Below are positions 39,834 to 52,834 of a DNA stretch of 64,000 nt, in pieces (the first letter of the stretch is position 1; every line of letters begins with the position of its first letter). The notes under the pieces are model-generated. The model was given only the letters and a program-made list of their open reading frames with translations, made no database searches and was not told the origin of the DNA. The DNA comes from Sulfurisphaera tokodaii str. 7 (GTDB lineage Archaea; Thermoproteota; Thermoprotei_A; Sulfolobales; Sulfolobaceae), in contig NC_003106.2 of NCBI RefSeq assembly GCF_000011205.1, positions 1,316,001 through 1,380,000 of the forward strand, written 5' to 3'. Both the position numbers and the translations under genes were made by a program.

Positions 39834-40667
39834 TCATATCATTATTTTAGCTGAAATGTAATATATTGATGGACCTTCAAACAGTATATTTACATTTATT
39901 ATATAGGACGAGTTAGGATATTTAAGCAATGGCGTTGTCAGTATTGGAATTAATAATTCGTTATATTCATATGGTATCTGTATACTTGTACTGAAGATCT
40001 TAGTGTTATTTGTATATACTTCTATTTTATAAGTCCCTGTTTTTATATTAAAATTAGATGGATTCATAATAAGGTAAACATTTTCATAATAAGTTGAGTT
40101 ATAGAAATATGTTATATTATAAGGTACTGGATAATATAATGGTTGGGCGGATTTTATTAAACTAATATTTGTTGATGCTGTTATAGTAGTTATTGGTAAT
40201 CCGTCTATCTTATAAACATTTTCTATCATCTGATCTATTTGAGTTATGAGATTTGTTGCTGATTGGTTATTATAATGATAGTTATAATATCCTGATGCTT
40301 CTATGTATACATAGGATATAAATTCTATATTATTTGGTAAGATAAAGGTTAATAATGATTTACTCTTGCTCGTTGGTCCAACACTTATTGTCGTACTGTT
40401 TATATATTGTTTTAGAGTTCCAGTAATTGAGGAATTTATATGTAGAGAAACTCCTAAAACTATTGATGCTGTGAGGGTCATAGGTAATATCCCGTAGTTT
40501 ATCGCGTTTACTTCTAATTTCAGTATGAAATGTCCTGGATATGTGCTTTCATATGTTAAACTATATGGTATTACATTTATATCAAATTTTATATTTTCAT
40601 AATAAAATAATACTCCAATCACAATTAATAATATTATTACTATGCCAAGAATATATATTCCTCTCAT
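39834..40667 (-). CDS. secreted or membrane-anchored protein
   Basis: 277 residues. An N-terminal membrane helix (residues 3-24), then a beta-rich, Tyr/Asn-rich exterior with many NxS/T sequons and repeated PYSLTYES/VPYNITYFYNS-like strands. Type typical of Sulfolobales exported proteins. No family recognised. First gene on the chromosomal side of the tRNA. Confidence 0.6.
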   Translation of the reverse strand: MRGIYILGIVIILLIVIGVLFYYENIKFDINVIPYSLTYESTYPGHFILKLEVNAINYGILPMTLTASIVLGVSLHINSSITGTLKQYINSTTISVGPTSKSKSLLTFILPNNIEFISYVYIEASGYYNYHYNNQSATNLITQIDQMIENVYKIDGLPITTITASTNISLIKSAQPLYYPVPYNITYFYNSTYYENVYLIMNPSNFNIKTGTYKIEVYTNNTKIFSTSIQIPYEYNELLIPILTTPLLKYPNSSYIINVNILFEGPSIYYISAKIMI

Positions 40668-40781
40668 TAAGAGGTAATTCTTGCTGATAGTATTTGAGTT
40701 TAATTCAAAGGCTAATTAGGAGAGATTACTTTATTAATCATAATATATTTAAGGGCTAATTGGAGGGCCTTAGGAAAAGAA
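40668..40781. promoter_or_regulatory. divergent promoter for the secreted protein and speD
   Basis: TATA-like AATATATTTAAGG (40741-40753) lies about 30 bases ahead of the speD start at 40782. Confidence 0.55.
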
Positions 40782-41168
40782 ATGAGCTCTCAACTAATTT
40801 CTCTGGTTAATACAGATAGAATAATAGGTAAACATGTTTTTGGAAATTTATATGATATAGATCCAAAAATTTTAAATGATAAAGATTTTTTACATAATTT
40901 AGTATTAGAAGCTGTAAAAATAGCTAATATGAAGTTAGTTGAAATAAAGTCATGGAATTTTGGTGGGAAAAAAGGCGGTGTTTCAGTTATAGCATTAGTG
41001 GAAGAGAGTCATATAGCTCTTCATACGTGGACAGAATATAATTACGCTACTCTAGATGTATATACTTGCGGAGAAAATAGTAATCCTCAAGCTGCTTTTG
41101 AATATATTGTATCACAACTTAAACCAAAACGGTATCAAATGTTTTATGCTGATAGAAGTTCAGAGTGA
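40782..41168 (+). CDS. speD: S-adenosylmethionine decarboxylase proenzyme
   Basis: 128 residues. [13 protein letters not shown] contains the self-cleavage ESH site where Ser becomes the pyruvoyl cofactor; LDVYTCGEN follows as in SpeD. Makes decarboxylated SAM for polyamine synthesis in the cytoplasm. Own promoter; followed by about 150 gene-free bases. Confidence 0.9.
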   Translation: MSSQLISLVNTDRIIGKHVFGNLYDIDPKILNDKDFLHNLVLEAVKIANMKLVEIKSWNFGGKKGGVSVIALVEESHIALHTWTEYNYATLDVYTCGENSNPQAAFEYIVSQLKPKRYQMFYADRSSE

Positions 41169-41321
41169 GCTGAGTAAATCATTAAATCATTTTTTATTTT
41201 TTCATCATTCCCTTACTCTTATTTCCTAATTCCTTTTTAAAACTTATATTCGACAAAAGTCTATGAATCCATAGACAATTGTAGAAACTCTTTTTATTTA
41301 AAAATGTTCTTATATTAGCCA

Positions 41322-42368
41322 ATGAGTTCTGGGATAGTAGGATGGGGAGCATATGTTCCTCGTTATAGATTAAATGTCCTAGAAATAGCTAAACTATGGG
41401 GATATGATGAAGGTGTTGTAAAAAGTTTGGGTTTGATGGAAAAAGCAGTTCCTTCTCACGATGAAGATTCAACAACAATGGCATGGGAGGCAGCGAGAAA
41501 TGCTTTAATGAGAGCAAAAATCGATCCTTCTGAAATCAAAGCCGTCTTATTTGGTTCTGAATCTAAAGTTTATGCAGTTAAACCTACTTCTACAATAATT
41601 ATTGATTCTTTAGGTATATCACATGAAACTTTAAGTGCAGATTTAGAATTTGCTTGTAGGGCAGCATCAGTAGGTTTAAGGTTATTGTCTGGAATGGTTG
41701 AAGCAAATAGAATAAAATACGGTTTAGTAATAGGAAGTGATGTAGCCCAATCTAATCCTGGTGATGTATTAGAATTAAGCTCTGCTGCCGCTTCTGTAGC
41801 ATATATTGTTGGTCCAGCAGATGAATCTTCTGCAATAATAGAATATGCAACTTCATATACAACTGATATGCCAGATTTTTGGAGAAGAGATGGAATGCCT
41901 TATCCACTTCATGGTGAGGCATTTACTGGTGAACCAGCTTATTTTGCCCATATTATATCTGCTGTTCAACTTCTACTTAAAGAGGGTGGGTATTCAATAT
42001 CTGATTTTGATTATTTTGTATTTCATCAACCTAATGGTAAATTCCCATTGCAAGTTGCTAAAAAGCTAGGCGTCCCATTAGAGAAAGTCAAAGAAGGATT
42101 AGTGTCCCCGTATATAGGAAATCCTTATAATGCGTCAGCATTATTAGGTTTAGCAAAGGTTTTAGATATTGCTAAGCCTGGACAAAGAATATTAGTTGCT
42201 CCTTTTGGAAGTGGTGCTGGAAGTGATGCATTTAGTATCTTGGTTACAGATAAAATAGAAGAGAGGCAAAAACTTGCGCCAAGAGTTGAAGATTATATTA
42301 ATAATAAGAAAGTAATTTCATACTCTGTTTATGCAAAGACAACAAACAAATACAAGGTGTATGAGTAA
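41322..42368 (+). CDS. hydroxymethylglutaryl-CoA synthase
   Basis: 348 residues. Catalytic C112 in [10 protein letters not shown]; the archaeal-type HMG-CoA synthase with GAYVPRYRL at the start. Condenses acetyl-CoA and acetoacetyl-CoA for the mevalonate route to archaeal lipids. TATA-like TTTATTTAAA (41293-41302) ahead of a near-leaderless start. Its last base overlaps the thiolase start. Confidence 0.9.
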   Translation: MSSGIVGWGAYVPRYRLNVLEIAKLWGYDEGVVKSLGLMEKAVPSHDEDSTTMAWEAARNALMRAKIDPSEIKAVLFGSESKVYAVKPTSTIIIDSLGISHETLSADLEFACRAASVGLRLLSGMVEANRIKYGLVIGSDVAQSNPGDVLELSSAAASVAYIVGPADESSAIIEYATSYTTDMPDFWRRDGMPYPLHGEAFTGEPAYFAHIISAVQLLLKEGGYSISDFDYFVFHQPNGKFPLQVAKKLGVPLEKVKEGLVSPYIGNPYNASALLGLAKVLDIAKPGQRILVAPFGSGAGSDAFSILVTDKIEERQKLAPRVEDYINNKKVISYSVYAKTTNKYKVYE

Positions 42369-43459
42369 TGGTTTCAATAGCTGAAGTTTCTTTCATAAAG
42401 ATTGATCGCTATTATGAGTATTCTGAAAAAGATTTAGTTATAGAGGCTTATAAGCAAATAGAAACTAAGGTAAAAGATTACATAAAACCAGATGTAGTTA
42501 TAGTCTCAAGTGGTTATGCTGAGAGTATTGGAAAATCTTCTTTATCAGCTGTAAAACTCTCATCTTCTCTTGGATTTAAAGGGGTAAGAACATTTAGAAT
42601 AGAAAATGGAGATAATGGAGGACCTTCTATTTATACTGCTTATTCTCTTATAAAATCTGGATTAGCAAAATCAGTACTTCTAATTGGAGTTGATAAATTT
42701 TCAGATCTAGCTTCAAAACAGCTTAATGATGTTTTAGCTATGAATTTACTTCACGATCATGAATATCATTTAGGATTAACTCCCCACTCATATGCAGCTA
42801 TTTTAGCTAAACTTTATATGAAAAAATATAATGTTCCATATGAATATTTTGCAAACTGGCCATTAAAGATGCATGATAATGCAGTAGAAAATCCGTTCGC
42901 ATATTTGAGGTTCAAGACAGATCTTAAAACTATTACTTCATCTCAATTAGTCTCTGAACCTTTAAGAATATTTGATACTGCTGCAAGAGCTGATGGAGCT
43001 GGTATTATATTATTAACTGATGATGAAGTAGCAAAGAAGTACACAGATACTCCAGTATATTTAGCAAATGTTCATGGAGCAATATACGAGTATATATATG
43101 ATTTAAGTTTACCTTCTATAAGATTAGCTCTAAACGAACTTAAATATACTCCTAATAAGAATGATATCATAGAAATTCACGATTCTTATAGCATATTGGC
43201 TGCTTTAGAGTTAGAAGAATTAGGTCTGGGAGAAAAGGGTAAATCATTACTAGAACTGGATTCTTATCAGATAAACTATAGTGGTGGTCTAAAAGCTAGG
43301 GGTTATCCTGGAGGAGCTACAGCTATTTATCAGCTAGCTGAGGTTGTTATGCAGCTTAGAGGCGAATTTCCGGGAAAGAAAGCTATAGGTGAAAGTGGGG
43401 TAGTTATTTCGGCAGACGATTTAGTCACATCTTCTTATATTTCAATTTTAAAGAGGTGA
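42368..43459 (+). CDS. archaeal acetoacetyl-CoA thiolase
   Basis: 363 residues, thiolase fold with SSGYAESIGKSSLSA and GGLKARGYPGGATA near the end; the usual thiolase motifs are diverged, as in the archaeal group. In Methanothermococcus the thiolase, HMG-CoA synthase and DUF35 protein form one complex that channels acetoacetyl-CoA. The 4-base overlap with the DUF35 gene is consistent with that. Confidence 0.8.
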   Translation: MVSIAEVSFIKIDRYYEYSEKDLVIEAYKQIETKVKDYIKPDVVIVSSGYAESIGKSSLSAVKLSSSLGFKGVRTFRIENGDNGGPSIYTAYSLIKSGLAKSVLLIGVDKFSDLASKQLNDVLAMNLLHDHEYHLGLTPHSYAAILAKLYMKKYNVPYEYFANWPLKMHDNAVENPFAYLRFKTDLKTITSSQLVSEPLRIFDTAARADGAGIILLTDDEVAKKYTDTPVYLANVHGAIYEYIYDLSLPSIRLALNELKYTPNKNDIIEIHDSYSILAALELEELGLGEKGKSLLELDSYQINYSGGLKARGYPGGATAIYQLAEVVMQLRGEFPGKKAIGESGVVISADDLVTSSYISILKR

Positions 43460-43875
43460 AGTTAAAAGTGAAAATTAGTCCTCCAAGAAATTGGAGGTTA
43501 AAAGAAACTTTATATTCAATTGTTTTAGGCAAGTGTGAAAAATGCGGAAATATAATGTATCCTTATCAGCAATTATGTACTTCATGCGGTTCGACTAACG
43601 TGAAGAAAATTGTTTCAAGAGGTCACGGAAAACTAATTGAATACACAATATCTTATCAGTCACGTGAGGGGTATGAAAAGGCTTTACCTATGGCTGTAGG
43701 ATTAATAGAATTAGATGAAGGAGTTAGGATTTTAGCCCCTCTTACTGATACTGATAACATTAAAGAAGGTGCTGAGGTTGAAGCTGTTCTAAGGAGAATT
43801 ACTGCTGATTCCAATAATGGTTTAATACAGTACGGTATTAAATTTAGAGTGATAGATAATGCAAGAGATAATTGA
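43456..43875 (+). CDS. DUF35 OB-fold zinc-ribbon protein, HMG-CoA complex scaffold
   Basis: 139 residues. [19 protein letters not shown] is the zinc ribbon (two CxxC), then an OB-fold. Acts as the bridging subunit of the thiolase/HMG-CoA synthase complex. Overlaps HMG-CoA reductase by 17 bases. Confidence 0.85.
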   Translation: MKLKVKISPPRNWRLKETLYSIVLGKCEKCGNIMYPYQQLCTSCGSTNVKKIVSRGHGKLIEYTISYQSREGYEKALPMAVGLIELDEGVRILAPLTDTDNIKEGAEVEAVLRRITADSNNGLIQYGIKFRVIDNARDN

Positions 43876-45094
43876 TGAGGTAGTTAATAAGGCTCTTAAA
43901 GGTGAGATCGAGCTTCATGAGATAGATAATTTTTTAGAAGCAAATGCTGCAATGGTAGCTAGAAGATTAGTTATAGAAAAACTAACAAATACTAAACTTC
44001 CTTCTATTGGATCAACAATTCTTGATTATGCTGAGATAAAAAATAGAAACGCAGAAAACGTTATAGGTGGAATTCAGATACCAGTAGGCGTTATAGGCCC
44101 TTTAAGAGTAAACGGTGATTATGCTAAAGGAGATTTTTATGTTCCCCTAGCAACTACTGAAGGTGCGTTAATAGCCAGTGTAAATAGGGGTGCAAAAGCT
44201 ATAACTAAAAGTGGTGGTGCAAGAGTAAAGATAATTTTTGATGGAATGACTAGAGCACCAGTTTTTAAACTTAATAGCATAGAAGATGTTGCTGATTTTC
44301 TAAAATGGATAAAGGATAATTTTTCAAAGATAAAAGAGATTGCAGAGAGCACTACTTCACATGGTAAGCTAATGAACATAGAACCATACGTTTTAGGTAA
44401 TAATGTATGGCTTAGATTTGTTTTTGAAACGGGTGATGCAATGGGTATGAACATGGTTACTGTAGCTACTGAGAAAGCATGTGAGTTTATTGAGAGAGAA
44501 TTTGGAAGGGCTGTATGTTTGGCGGTAAGTGGTAATATGTGTAGTGATAAGAAACAATCTCAAGTAAATTCTCTGCATGGTAGAGGTAAGACTGTAGTCG
44601 CAGAGGCATTAATTCCAAATGATGTGATTAAGACTGTGTTAAAATCTGATTCAGTATTAATTCATGAAGTTAATTTAAGGAAAAATTGGTTAGGCGGAGC
44701 TAGGGCAGGTACAATGTTTCAGTTTAACGCTCATTTTGCTAATATTGTTACAGCTATTTTTATAGCCACTGGACAAGATGTAGCTCAAGTCGTTGAAAGC
44801 AGTTCCGGGTACACATGGACTGAAATACGAGATAATGGATTATACATTTCTGTGACTTTAACGTCGTTAGAAGTTGGTACTATTGGTGGGGGTACTAGAT
44901 TACCAACTCAAAGGGAAGCTTTGTCAATTATGAGAGTAGATGGGCCAGGTAATCCTCCTGGAAGTAATGCAAGAAAATTTGCAGAAATTGTAGCATCTAC
45001 TGTTCTTGCGGGAGAACTGAATTTACTTGCAGCATTGGCGAATAAGGAATTAGGTAAAGCCCATTTAAGGTTAGGCAGAGGGGCCAAAGTTTAA
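43859..45094 (+). CDS. hmgA: hydroxymethylglutaryl-CoA reductase
   Basis: 411 residues. Motifs [26 protein letters not shown] and [10 protein letters not shown] are characteristic of class I HMG-CoA reductase without the membrane domain. NADPH-dependent formation of mevalonate. Completes a four-gene mevalonate cluster in one operon. Confidence 0.95.
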   Translation: MQEIIDEVVNKALKGEIELHEIDNFLEANAAMVARRLVIEKLTNTKLPSIGSTILDYAEIKNRNAENVIGGIQIPVGVIGPLRVNGDYAKGDFYVPLATTEGALIASVNRGAKAITKSGGARVKIIFDGMTRAPVFKLNSIEDVADFLKWIKDNFSKIKEIAESTTSHGKLMNIEPYVLGNNVWLRFVFETGDAMGMNMVTVATEKACEFIEREFGRAVCLAVSGNMCSDKKQSQVNSLHGRGKTVVAEALIPNDVIKTVLKSDSVLIHEVNLRKNWLGGARAGTMFQFNAHFANIVTAIFIATGQDVAQVVESSSGYTWTEIRDNGLYISVTLTSLEVGTIGGGTRLPTQREALSIMRVDGPGNPPGSNARKFAEIVASTVLAGELNLLAALANKELGKAHLRLGRGAKV

Positions 45095-45120
45095 AAGTTA
45101 TGAAAAATTAACTTAACCAT

Positions 45121-46422
45121 ATGAGTCAAATTCCTAAAGAGCTTGAAAAAGTAATTGAGCTAACAAGAGAACAAAATAGATGGAGAAGAACAGAGGTAAT
45201 AAATTTAATAGCTTCTGAAAACGTAATGAGCCCTTTAGCTGAAACGGTTTATATGAGTGACTTTATGTCAAGATATGCAGAAGGTAAGCCATATAAAAGA
45301 TATTATCAAGGAACAAAGTATGTTGATGAAGTTGAAACATTAGCTATGCAATTAATGAATGAAATTACTAATACTAAATTCTGTGATTTACGAGCTACTA
45401 GTGGGACTATAGCAAATGCTGCTGTGTTTAGAGTACTAGCTAACCCTGGTGAAAAGGCATTAATTGCTCCAGTTCAAGCTGGGGCCCATGTAAGTCATAC
45501 TAAATTTGGCACATTGGGAGCTTTAGGCATAGAACATATTGAACTTCCTTATGATGCTGATAAAATGAATGTAGATGTAGATAAAGCCATAAAGATGATT
45601 GAACAGATTAAGCCTAAATTTATTGTAATGGGAGGAAGTTTATATTTATTTCCTCATCCAGTTAAAGAATTAGCCCCTCATGCACATGCTGTTGGAGCTA
45701 AAGTAGTCTATGATGCTGCTCATGTTTATGGTTTAATAACTGGAAAAGCGTGGCATAATCCATTAGAAGAAGGAGCAGATATTATGACTTCTTCAACGCA
45801 TAAAACTTTCCCTGGACCTCAAGGTGGTGCTGTATTTTCAAATGAAGAAGAAATATTTAAGAAAGTTGCTGACACAATATTTCCTTGGTTTGTTAGTAAT
45901 CATCATTTACATAGGTTACCAGCCACTGCTGTTACTGCTCTTGAAATGAAGTATTTTGGTGAAGATTATGCAAAACAAATAACTAAAAATGCAAAGGCTT
46001 TTGCTGAGGCATTAGCAGCTGAAGGTTTTAAGGTTATAGGAGAGCATTTAGGTTATACTCAGAGCCATCAAGTAGTGCTGGATGTTAGAAACTTAGGTGG
46101 AGGTGCTAAGATAGCTAAATTGTTCGAAGATGCTAACATAATAACTAATAAAAACTTATTACCTTATGATCCACCTAGTGCTGTAAAAGATCCTAGTGGT
46201 ATAAGGTTAGGAGTACAAGAAATGACCAGGTTTGGTATGAAAGAAGAAGAAATGAGAGAAATAGCAAAGCTAATGAGAGAAGTGGCAATTGATGGTAAAG
46301 ATCCAAATGAAGTAAAGAAAAAAGTAATTGAATTTAGAAAGAATTATTTAGAGGTCAAATACACATTCAGCGTCGATTTATCAAAGTATTCTAATGGAAA
46401 AATGCTACCATTACTTATCTAA
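45121..46422 (+). CDS. glyA: serine hydroxymethyltransferase
   Basis: 433 residues. [12 protein letters not shown] carries the PLP lysine, and NLIASENV is at the usual place. Interconverts serine and glycine with a folate- or pterin-type carrier. Starts 26 bases after hmgA with a TAAC-rich leader. Confidence 0.95.
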
Positions 46423-46822
46423 CTAATATAACTGTTGTTGGTGCATTTACTGAAATAGATAAAGCAATTGAGCCAATATTTATATCACTATTTATTGATA
46501 GCCCTCTAGCACCTAGTATAACTGCATCATAAGAATTTTCTGATAAAAATCTTAATATTTCATTACTTATGCTACTTTCTTTACTTGAGTATTTTATTAT
46601 TTTAAACTCATAATCTACCCTTCCATTAACTCTTTTTTCTACTTTTTCTTTTATCGCTTGTTCATTACACTCTTCACATACATGAATAACTGAGATTTGA
46701 GAACCGTATCTCATGGCAAAGTCTATAGCTAAATCTAGGGCTCTAAAGCTATTTTCTGAACCGTCTATCGGAACTAAAATTTTTCTTAACCAGAAACTTA
46801 CGGTATATGTAGGCTCAGTCAT
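46415..46822 (-). CDS. universal stress protein (UspA family)
   Basis: 135 residues. [11 protein letters not shown] at the start of the fold and [15 protein letters not shown] as ATP-binding loop. Small nucleotide-binding protein of unclear client. Its 3' end overlaps glyA by 8 bases; it overlaps the GAPDH start by 4 bases. Confidence 0.85.
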
Positions 46823-47836
46823 AATAGATACCCTTTCATAATTCCTAAAGTATCATTTGTAACTTTAATTGATTCCTCTTTTCCCATAAGTCCAAGGGAA
46901 GCCCTAATAGCATCAATATTCTCTGGGACTACTATAGACTCTTGATGAACGCCATACATTAAGAATACTTCATTTCCATTAGTATAGATAGAATCTTCAA
47001 ATACAACAACTTCTGGGATATCATATCTAACTCTGCCCATATCTCTTGAAACTTCAATAATTTCAGCAGTAGAAGAAACTGTTGTACGTGAGGAATTAAC
47101 CAGGATTATTCTAGGAGTATTAAGGAAAGTGTTAATGATGTCGTCTCTGTTAACCTTATCTTTCACTGTTAAAACCATTGTGTGTAGATGCATTAGAGTT
47201 GTGGGAGCAATAACAGCCATTGTAACTATATCAATTCCTTTTATTACAGTAAGAACATCTTTAGCATGATGACTAGGTACACTTGCTGGATCTGGAACAA
47301 TAGAGTTTATAGGGCCTCTCTTAACCTCTTTCGGGTCAGCAGCTCTTCTCACTATTGTAGCTCTAACTTTTTCAACTTTACTAATCTTATTCATCGTACA
47401 TATTATTCTTAGCATCCCAGTTGTGTTGCATGAGACAACTCTGATATATTTTTTGCCTTTAGCCTCATCATAGTTACATAAAGCAGAGAATGATATATCA
47501 GCTACGTCAGCTTTTTCCCCGCCCTGAAATAAGGCGTTCTTTCCGAGACTTTGATATAAAGGTTTATATGTTGCTCCAACTCCGTTTGGAGTAGTATCTA
47601 CTACTATATCAGCCTCTTTTACCATATCTTCAATGGTGCCTGCAACTCTGATTCCAGACTTTTCGAATTTACCAATATTATCTTTTACTGTGTATATCTT
47701 TATACCTTTTTTATCGGCAATTATTGCCTCATAATTTGGTGATGTTTTACCAACTCCTATTAATTCCATGTCTGGTTGTAATCTTATCGCATCAGCTACT
47801 CTTTTTCCAATAGTCCCGTAACCATTTACAGCTACC

Positions 47837-47850
<14 letters not shown>
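46819..47850 (-). CDS. gap: phosphorylating glyceraldehyde-3-phosphate dehydrogenase
   Basis: 343 residues. Rossmann start [13 protein letters not shown]; catalytic Cys in VVSCNTTG. Archaeal class. Overlaps pgk by 14 bases; the two enzymes act in sequence in gluconeogenesis and glycolysis. Confidence 0.95.
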
Positions 47851-49084
<1,234 letters not shown>

Positions 49085-49131
49085 AATCTCATGTTTAAGA
49101 TTAGAAAAAAGGTATATAAATAAGTAGTATT

Positions 49132-49881
49132 TTAGCAAACAATATTAGATGCTAATATGTTACCCCATAATAGTGGTATTAAATATTTAGTCTTAAATTT
49201 TGGAATATTTACTTGAATTTCTACATTTCTCGGAGAGGTAGTTCTCAAAGTAACATTGGGCTGCTCTACTGAAAAATATGAAAATGTATCTTTTAATATT
49301 TCTGTATCAATTTCCCTAAAAGCCCTGCATTGATAAATAGATTCAAAGCTCCCATTATTTAGTGTTAAAGAAACAGAATGACAACTAGTTTCTAAGGTTC
49401 TTTCAGTTATCTTGATGAATAGATCTTTCATAGCATAAGGTATTTCATATCCATAAGCTCCCCTAGGAGGTAAGAGCATCTTAATATAATCCTCATCTAT
49501 CTTTGACTGCTTCTTTATTAACATATCAGTTGAAAAGAAAAGAAAAGTAGTGTTGCAAGCTCTTAATCTACTTAATCTTACCTCACCTAAGGTCAAATAA
49601 TCAGAAGTTACGTTCTTAAGTGCATTGTAAAAATCTAACTCTCTAATGTGTTCTGAGAAAGTTAGCATACCTTTTACAGAGAATAATCCCTTAATTTTTT
49701 CATCCTCAACGTAATATAATAAACTAAGGTTCCAATCCTTGACTTTCAGTTTCTTCATTGTTTTTTCTATTATACTCTTAATCAACGATGCGTTAGAGTT
49801 CTTTCTTATAATTAACCATTCCCCAAAATCATCAGTAACCGTTATAGAGTTATCATCGTCCTTCCGTTTAAAAAACTTCAT
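49132..49881 (-). CDS. unknown chromosomal protein
   Basis: 249 residues from ATG 49881. Alpha/beta, cytoplasmic, no membrane helix (a weak one at the end). Follows its own promoter; end meets the pgk leader. No family recognised. Confidence 0.5.
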   Translation of the reverse strand: MKFFKRKDDDNSITVTDDFGEWLIIRKNSNASLIKSIIEKTMKKLKVKDWNLSLLYYVEDEKIKGLFSVKGMLTFSEHIRELDFYNALKNVTSDYLTLGEVRLSRLRACNTTFLFFSTDMLIKKQSKIDEDYIKMLLPPRGAYGYEIPYAMKDLFIKITERTLETSCHSVSLTLNNGSFESIYQCRAFREIDTEILKDTFSYFSVEQPNVTLRTTSPRNVEIQVNIPKFKTKYLIPLLWGNILASNIVC

Positions 49882-50019
49882 TATCAAAACAACTAACCTC
49901 TTAATATTTTTTGATAGGTAAGATTTAAAGGTTCATAATAAACTAATGACTTTTAAAGATGCTTTTGTAATAAAAGAAAGCCATTCACTTTTTAAATCTA
50001 CTTTCTAATATTATTATTA

Positions 50020-50090
50020 GCCGGGTCGTCTAGTGGTCAAGGATCGAGGGCTTTGGCCCCTCGGACCTGGGTTCAAATCCCAGCCCGGCT
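50020..50090 (+). tRNA. tRNA-Gln (TTG)
   Basis: GCCGGGT/GCCCGGC acceptor, anticodon stem GAGGG/CCCTC with loop CTTTGGC (anticodon TTG), T arm CTGGG TTCAAAT CCCAG. No intron, CCA not encoded. Confidence 0.9.
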
Positions 50091-50457
50091 ACCTTTTTAT
50101 AAAAAATTTATTCTTACTCCTAGGACTTTTAGACTATAACTGATAATACTCTTAGTATACTTTCAATCAGTAAAAGAAAACTGCATTAAACTAATTTAAT
50201 AATTATTTGTAGTTATATCTTTATCTTCACTATAAATTATATTTATATGTCCTAATCTTTCTTCTTAGTTTATTTACACGCATTATTACTTTAAGCATAA
50301 TATTTTCATTAGTTTGCAAATCAATTAAATTAACTATCTTCTCAAAGAAGGAATTACTCTAACACTCCCACATTTGCAAACTTAGGTTATTAAAGGTTTA
50401 GTATATAACGCCTCTTATATACGTTTGAAAAACTAAGGAGAAGTTAAATAATTTATT
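50091..50457. other. gene-free AT-rich region
   Basis: About 370 bases; nothing recognised apart from a likely promoter before 50458. Confidence 0.5.
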
Positions 50458-50715
50458 ATGGTTAAACCGTATACACACTCTAACTATAGAAAAAATTATA
50501 TATTAAACTGCTTAAAAAAGAAATATTTATGGAAAAGACATATAATAAACATAGTGTTGCATGTAATAATTATAACAGCAATAGGGGCATTAATAGTAAA
50601 ATATTCTAAATTAGCTGTAGTTATTTTCTTTATATTAAGTACTATAGCTTTAGCATTCTATAAATATGTAGAAAACAATTACTTAAAGAAGATAGGAGAG
50701 GATGCAAATGACTAA
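50458..50715 (+). CDS. small two-pass membrane protein
   Basis: 85 residues; basic start and end, two membrane helices (about 31-47 and 52-70). Overlaps the next gene by 14 bases. No family. Confidence 0.45.
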   Translation: MVKPYTHSNYRKNYILNCLKKKYLWKRHIINIVLHVIIITAIGALIVKYSKLAVVIFFILSTIALAFYKYVENNYLKKIGEDAND

Positions 50716-50929
50716 GAAATTGATTTTATTAGAATGGAGAAGAAGAATTTTGGAGGAGAATCTACTTATAGCATTAATATTGCTCGAGCTATTTTTAAGC
50801 ATTATATTTATTTTAATCGGATATCTTAAAGGCAATATATACTTTAGAGGAGTTGGAGTAGGTTTGGTAATTGCTTGGGTAACTAATGTAATAGCCTATT
50901 TATTTAAAAGATTTAGTAGCAAACATTGA
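50702..50929 (+). CDS. small two-pass membrane protein
   Basis: 75 residues; two helices (about 20-40 and 50-68). Forms a pair with the gene before. Confidence 0.45.
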   Translation: MQMTKKLILLEWRRRILEENLLIALILLELFLSIIFILIGYLKGNIYFRGVGVGLVIAWVTNVIAYLFKRFSSKH

Positions 50930-51403
50930 AGTTAAAAATGTAATTAAATTCTAAGGGATTATGACGATTTATACTAGGATTATCTTAGTTGAGCATTACG
51001 TTTAATCAAAGAATGTTACTGATCTTTTCTTTTTAATCAATCCTTATTTGTTGTATTTTTGTTAAAATAAAACATCTTTTTCCATTTTTGAAAATTAATT
51101 CATTTGAGCAAATCTAACAGAATATTACTGTAATTAAGTATGAATATAATATAGATTTAACTTGTTAAAATACGAGTAATATTTTGAGCTTTAATTATTG
51201 TTTTTAGAAGTAGTATTGAGCTCTTTAAATTTTCTAAAATACTACTGACATAAAATCCTTGTATGCCTTATATCTGTATTTTAAGTCATGTATCTTACTT
51301 ATTCTTTAACGTATTGTAACTTGTAAAATTCTCTCTTAAGGACTTAGCATGGTATTCTCATCTGATGATATTTAACTAAAAAGTTAAGAAAACAGGATTG
51401 TAG
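50930..51403. other. gene-free AT-rich region
   Basis: About 470 bases; no gene or repeat recognised. Confidence 0.5.
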
Positions 51404-52834
51404 TTAATAATTCAGAGCTTTATTAGAGCAATTTACTAACATTGCGCACTGGTCTACTTCATTTAATAGTTCTTCATATGTTATATCTGGGTTGTTTAGT
51501 ATTATTTCTTTAGCACACTCCTCTACTCTAGTCTTATACTTCCACCACTGATTATAAACGTACCTATTGGTTATTGATGGGGGCTTACCAGCCAGTTCAT
51601 CAACAACCTTATCATACATCTCCTTCAACTCCTTAGCCTTCTCCTCAGCCTCTTTTAAACCATCATCATAAGAAACCTCAACCCAATCCACAATGAGTGC
51701 AGCAGCAGTAGCAATAAACTGCGGAAACGCAAGAGAAAGATCAGAAACAGCCTTCTTAAACCTCTTACTCGCACCCATGAGACTATTTAGTGAATCATAA
51801 ACGTTCATCATCTTAGCCCACTCAATTATAGCAGTAGTAGTTAAGTCAGAAGGAGGCTGAGCAATTCTTAGATAAACTAGTTGTACACCCTTAATTGTTA
51901 TTTGAGAAATACCAAGAATTAACCCAGCTAAACCAAACTGGGAGCAAGATGTACCACAAGGTAACACAGCATAAACAAGAGCACCAATATCAATATCATT
52001 AAACCTAGTGTCTAGGAAACTTAAAGAACAATATTGCTTAGGCATTATTTCGCTACAATTTGATAAGACCTCTTTAGTCACAGTATCAAATGTAAAACCG
52101 GGGTAGATTTTCAAACCGTGACTCTTTGCCACCACTGGGTTAGTGCCATAGGCAAAGTAGATGTAAGGATATGTATCTGAGGCAGGACGCATTACATCAT
52201 TTCTAGCAGCTATAGAAAGATAATAACTACCCCCCGATGAATATGTTAAACTAGCCTTTCCAAGAGCCAGTAACTGACTATAATGCATTACCATTGGTGC
52301 GTTGGTAAATATTGTTAGTATGCCTCCCTGGAATTCTGCTAGGTAGTTCCAGAAGATGTTGAATGTTCCTTGGCAGTTTTTGAATAGTGGTGGGTTGTAC
52401 CATGTTGGTGGTGTTTTTGTTTTGATTAGTGGTATTGCTCCTAGTCCTTTGTCTGCTAGGTCGTCGATTGTTTTTCTATTTAGTTTTCCTGGTGATGTTG
52501 CTTGTGATCCTCCTTGGTATACTATTAGTTGGTCTGGGGACCAGTATGGGGAGATTCCGCCTATGTAAAACCAATCTCCCGTGTCTGTTGTTTTTATGAG
52601 TATTCCTTGTCTGAAGATTTTTTCTGGGGAGTTTGAGGCTTCTTTTAATACTCTTCTACTTGAGGCTATTGCGGGGTAAATCTCGTATCTTTGTGCTGTT
52701 TCTAGTGAGTTGTATCTTTTTAGGTTTTCTATTACGCAATTAGCTTGTTGTTGATCTAGTATTATTTCTCCGCCTATGATTCCTCCTAATATTCCGCCTA
52801 AGGAGCTTAAGGAGGGTGCTGTTTCAACTGCCAT
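51404..52834 (-). CDS. unknown chromosomal protein
   Basis: 476 residues. Hydrophobic Gly-rich start (SLGGILGGIIGGEIILDQQQ), beta-rich middle with several cysteines (including CGTSC near 288), helical C-terminus (about 350-476). The gene has an abrupt base-composition change: the 3' half uses A/C on the + strand, the 5' half uses G/T. Possible recombinant of two alleles. Confidence 0.5.
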   Translation of the reverse strand: MAVETAPSLSSLGGILGGIIGGEIILDQQQANCVIENLKRYNSLETAQRYEIYPAIASSRRVLKEASNSPEKIFRQGILIKTTDTGDWFYIGGISPYWSPDQLIVYQGGSQATSPGKLNRKTIDDLADKGLGAIPLIKTKTPPTWYNPPLFKNCQGTFNIFWNYLAEFQGGILTIFTNAPMVMHYSQLLALGKASLTYSSGGSYYLSIAARNDVMRPASDTYPYIYFAYGTNPVVAKSHGLKIYPGFTFDTVTKEVLSNCSEIMPKQYCSLSFLDTRFNDIDIGALVYAVLPCGTSCSQFGLAGLILGISQITIKGVQLVYLRIAQPPSDLTTTAIIEWAKMMNVYDSLNSLMGASKRFKKAVSDLSLAFPQFIATAAALIVDWVEVSYDDGLKEAEEKAKELKEMYDKVVDELAGKPPSITNRYVYNQWWKYKTRVEECAKEIILNNPDITYEELLNEVDQCAMLVNCSNKALNY

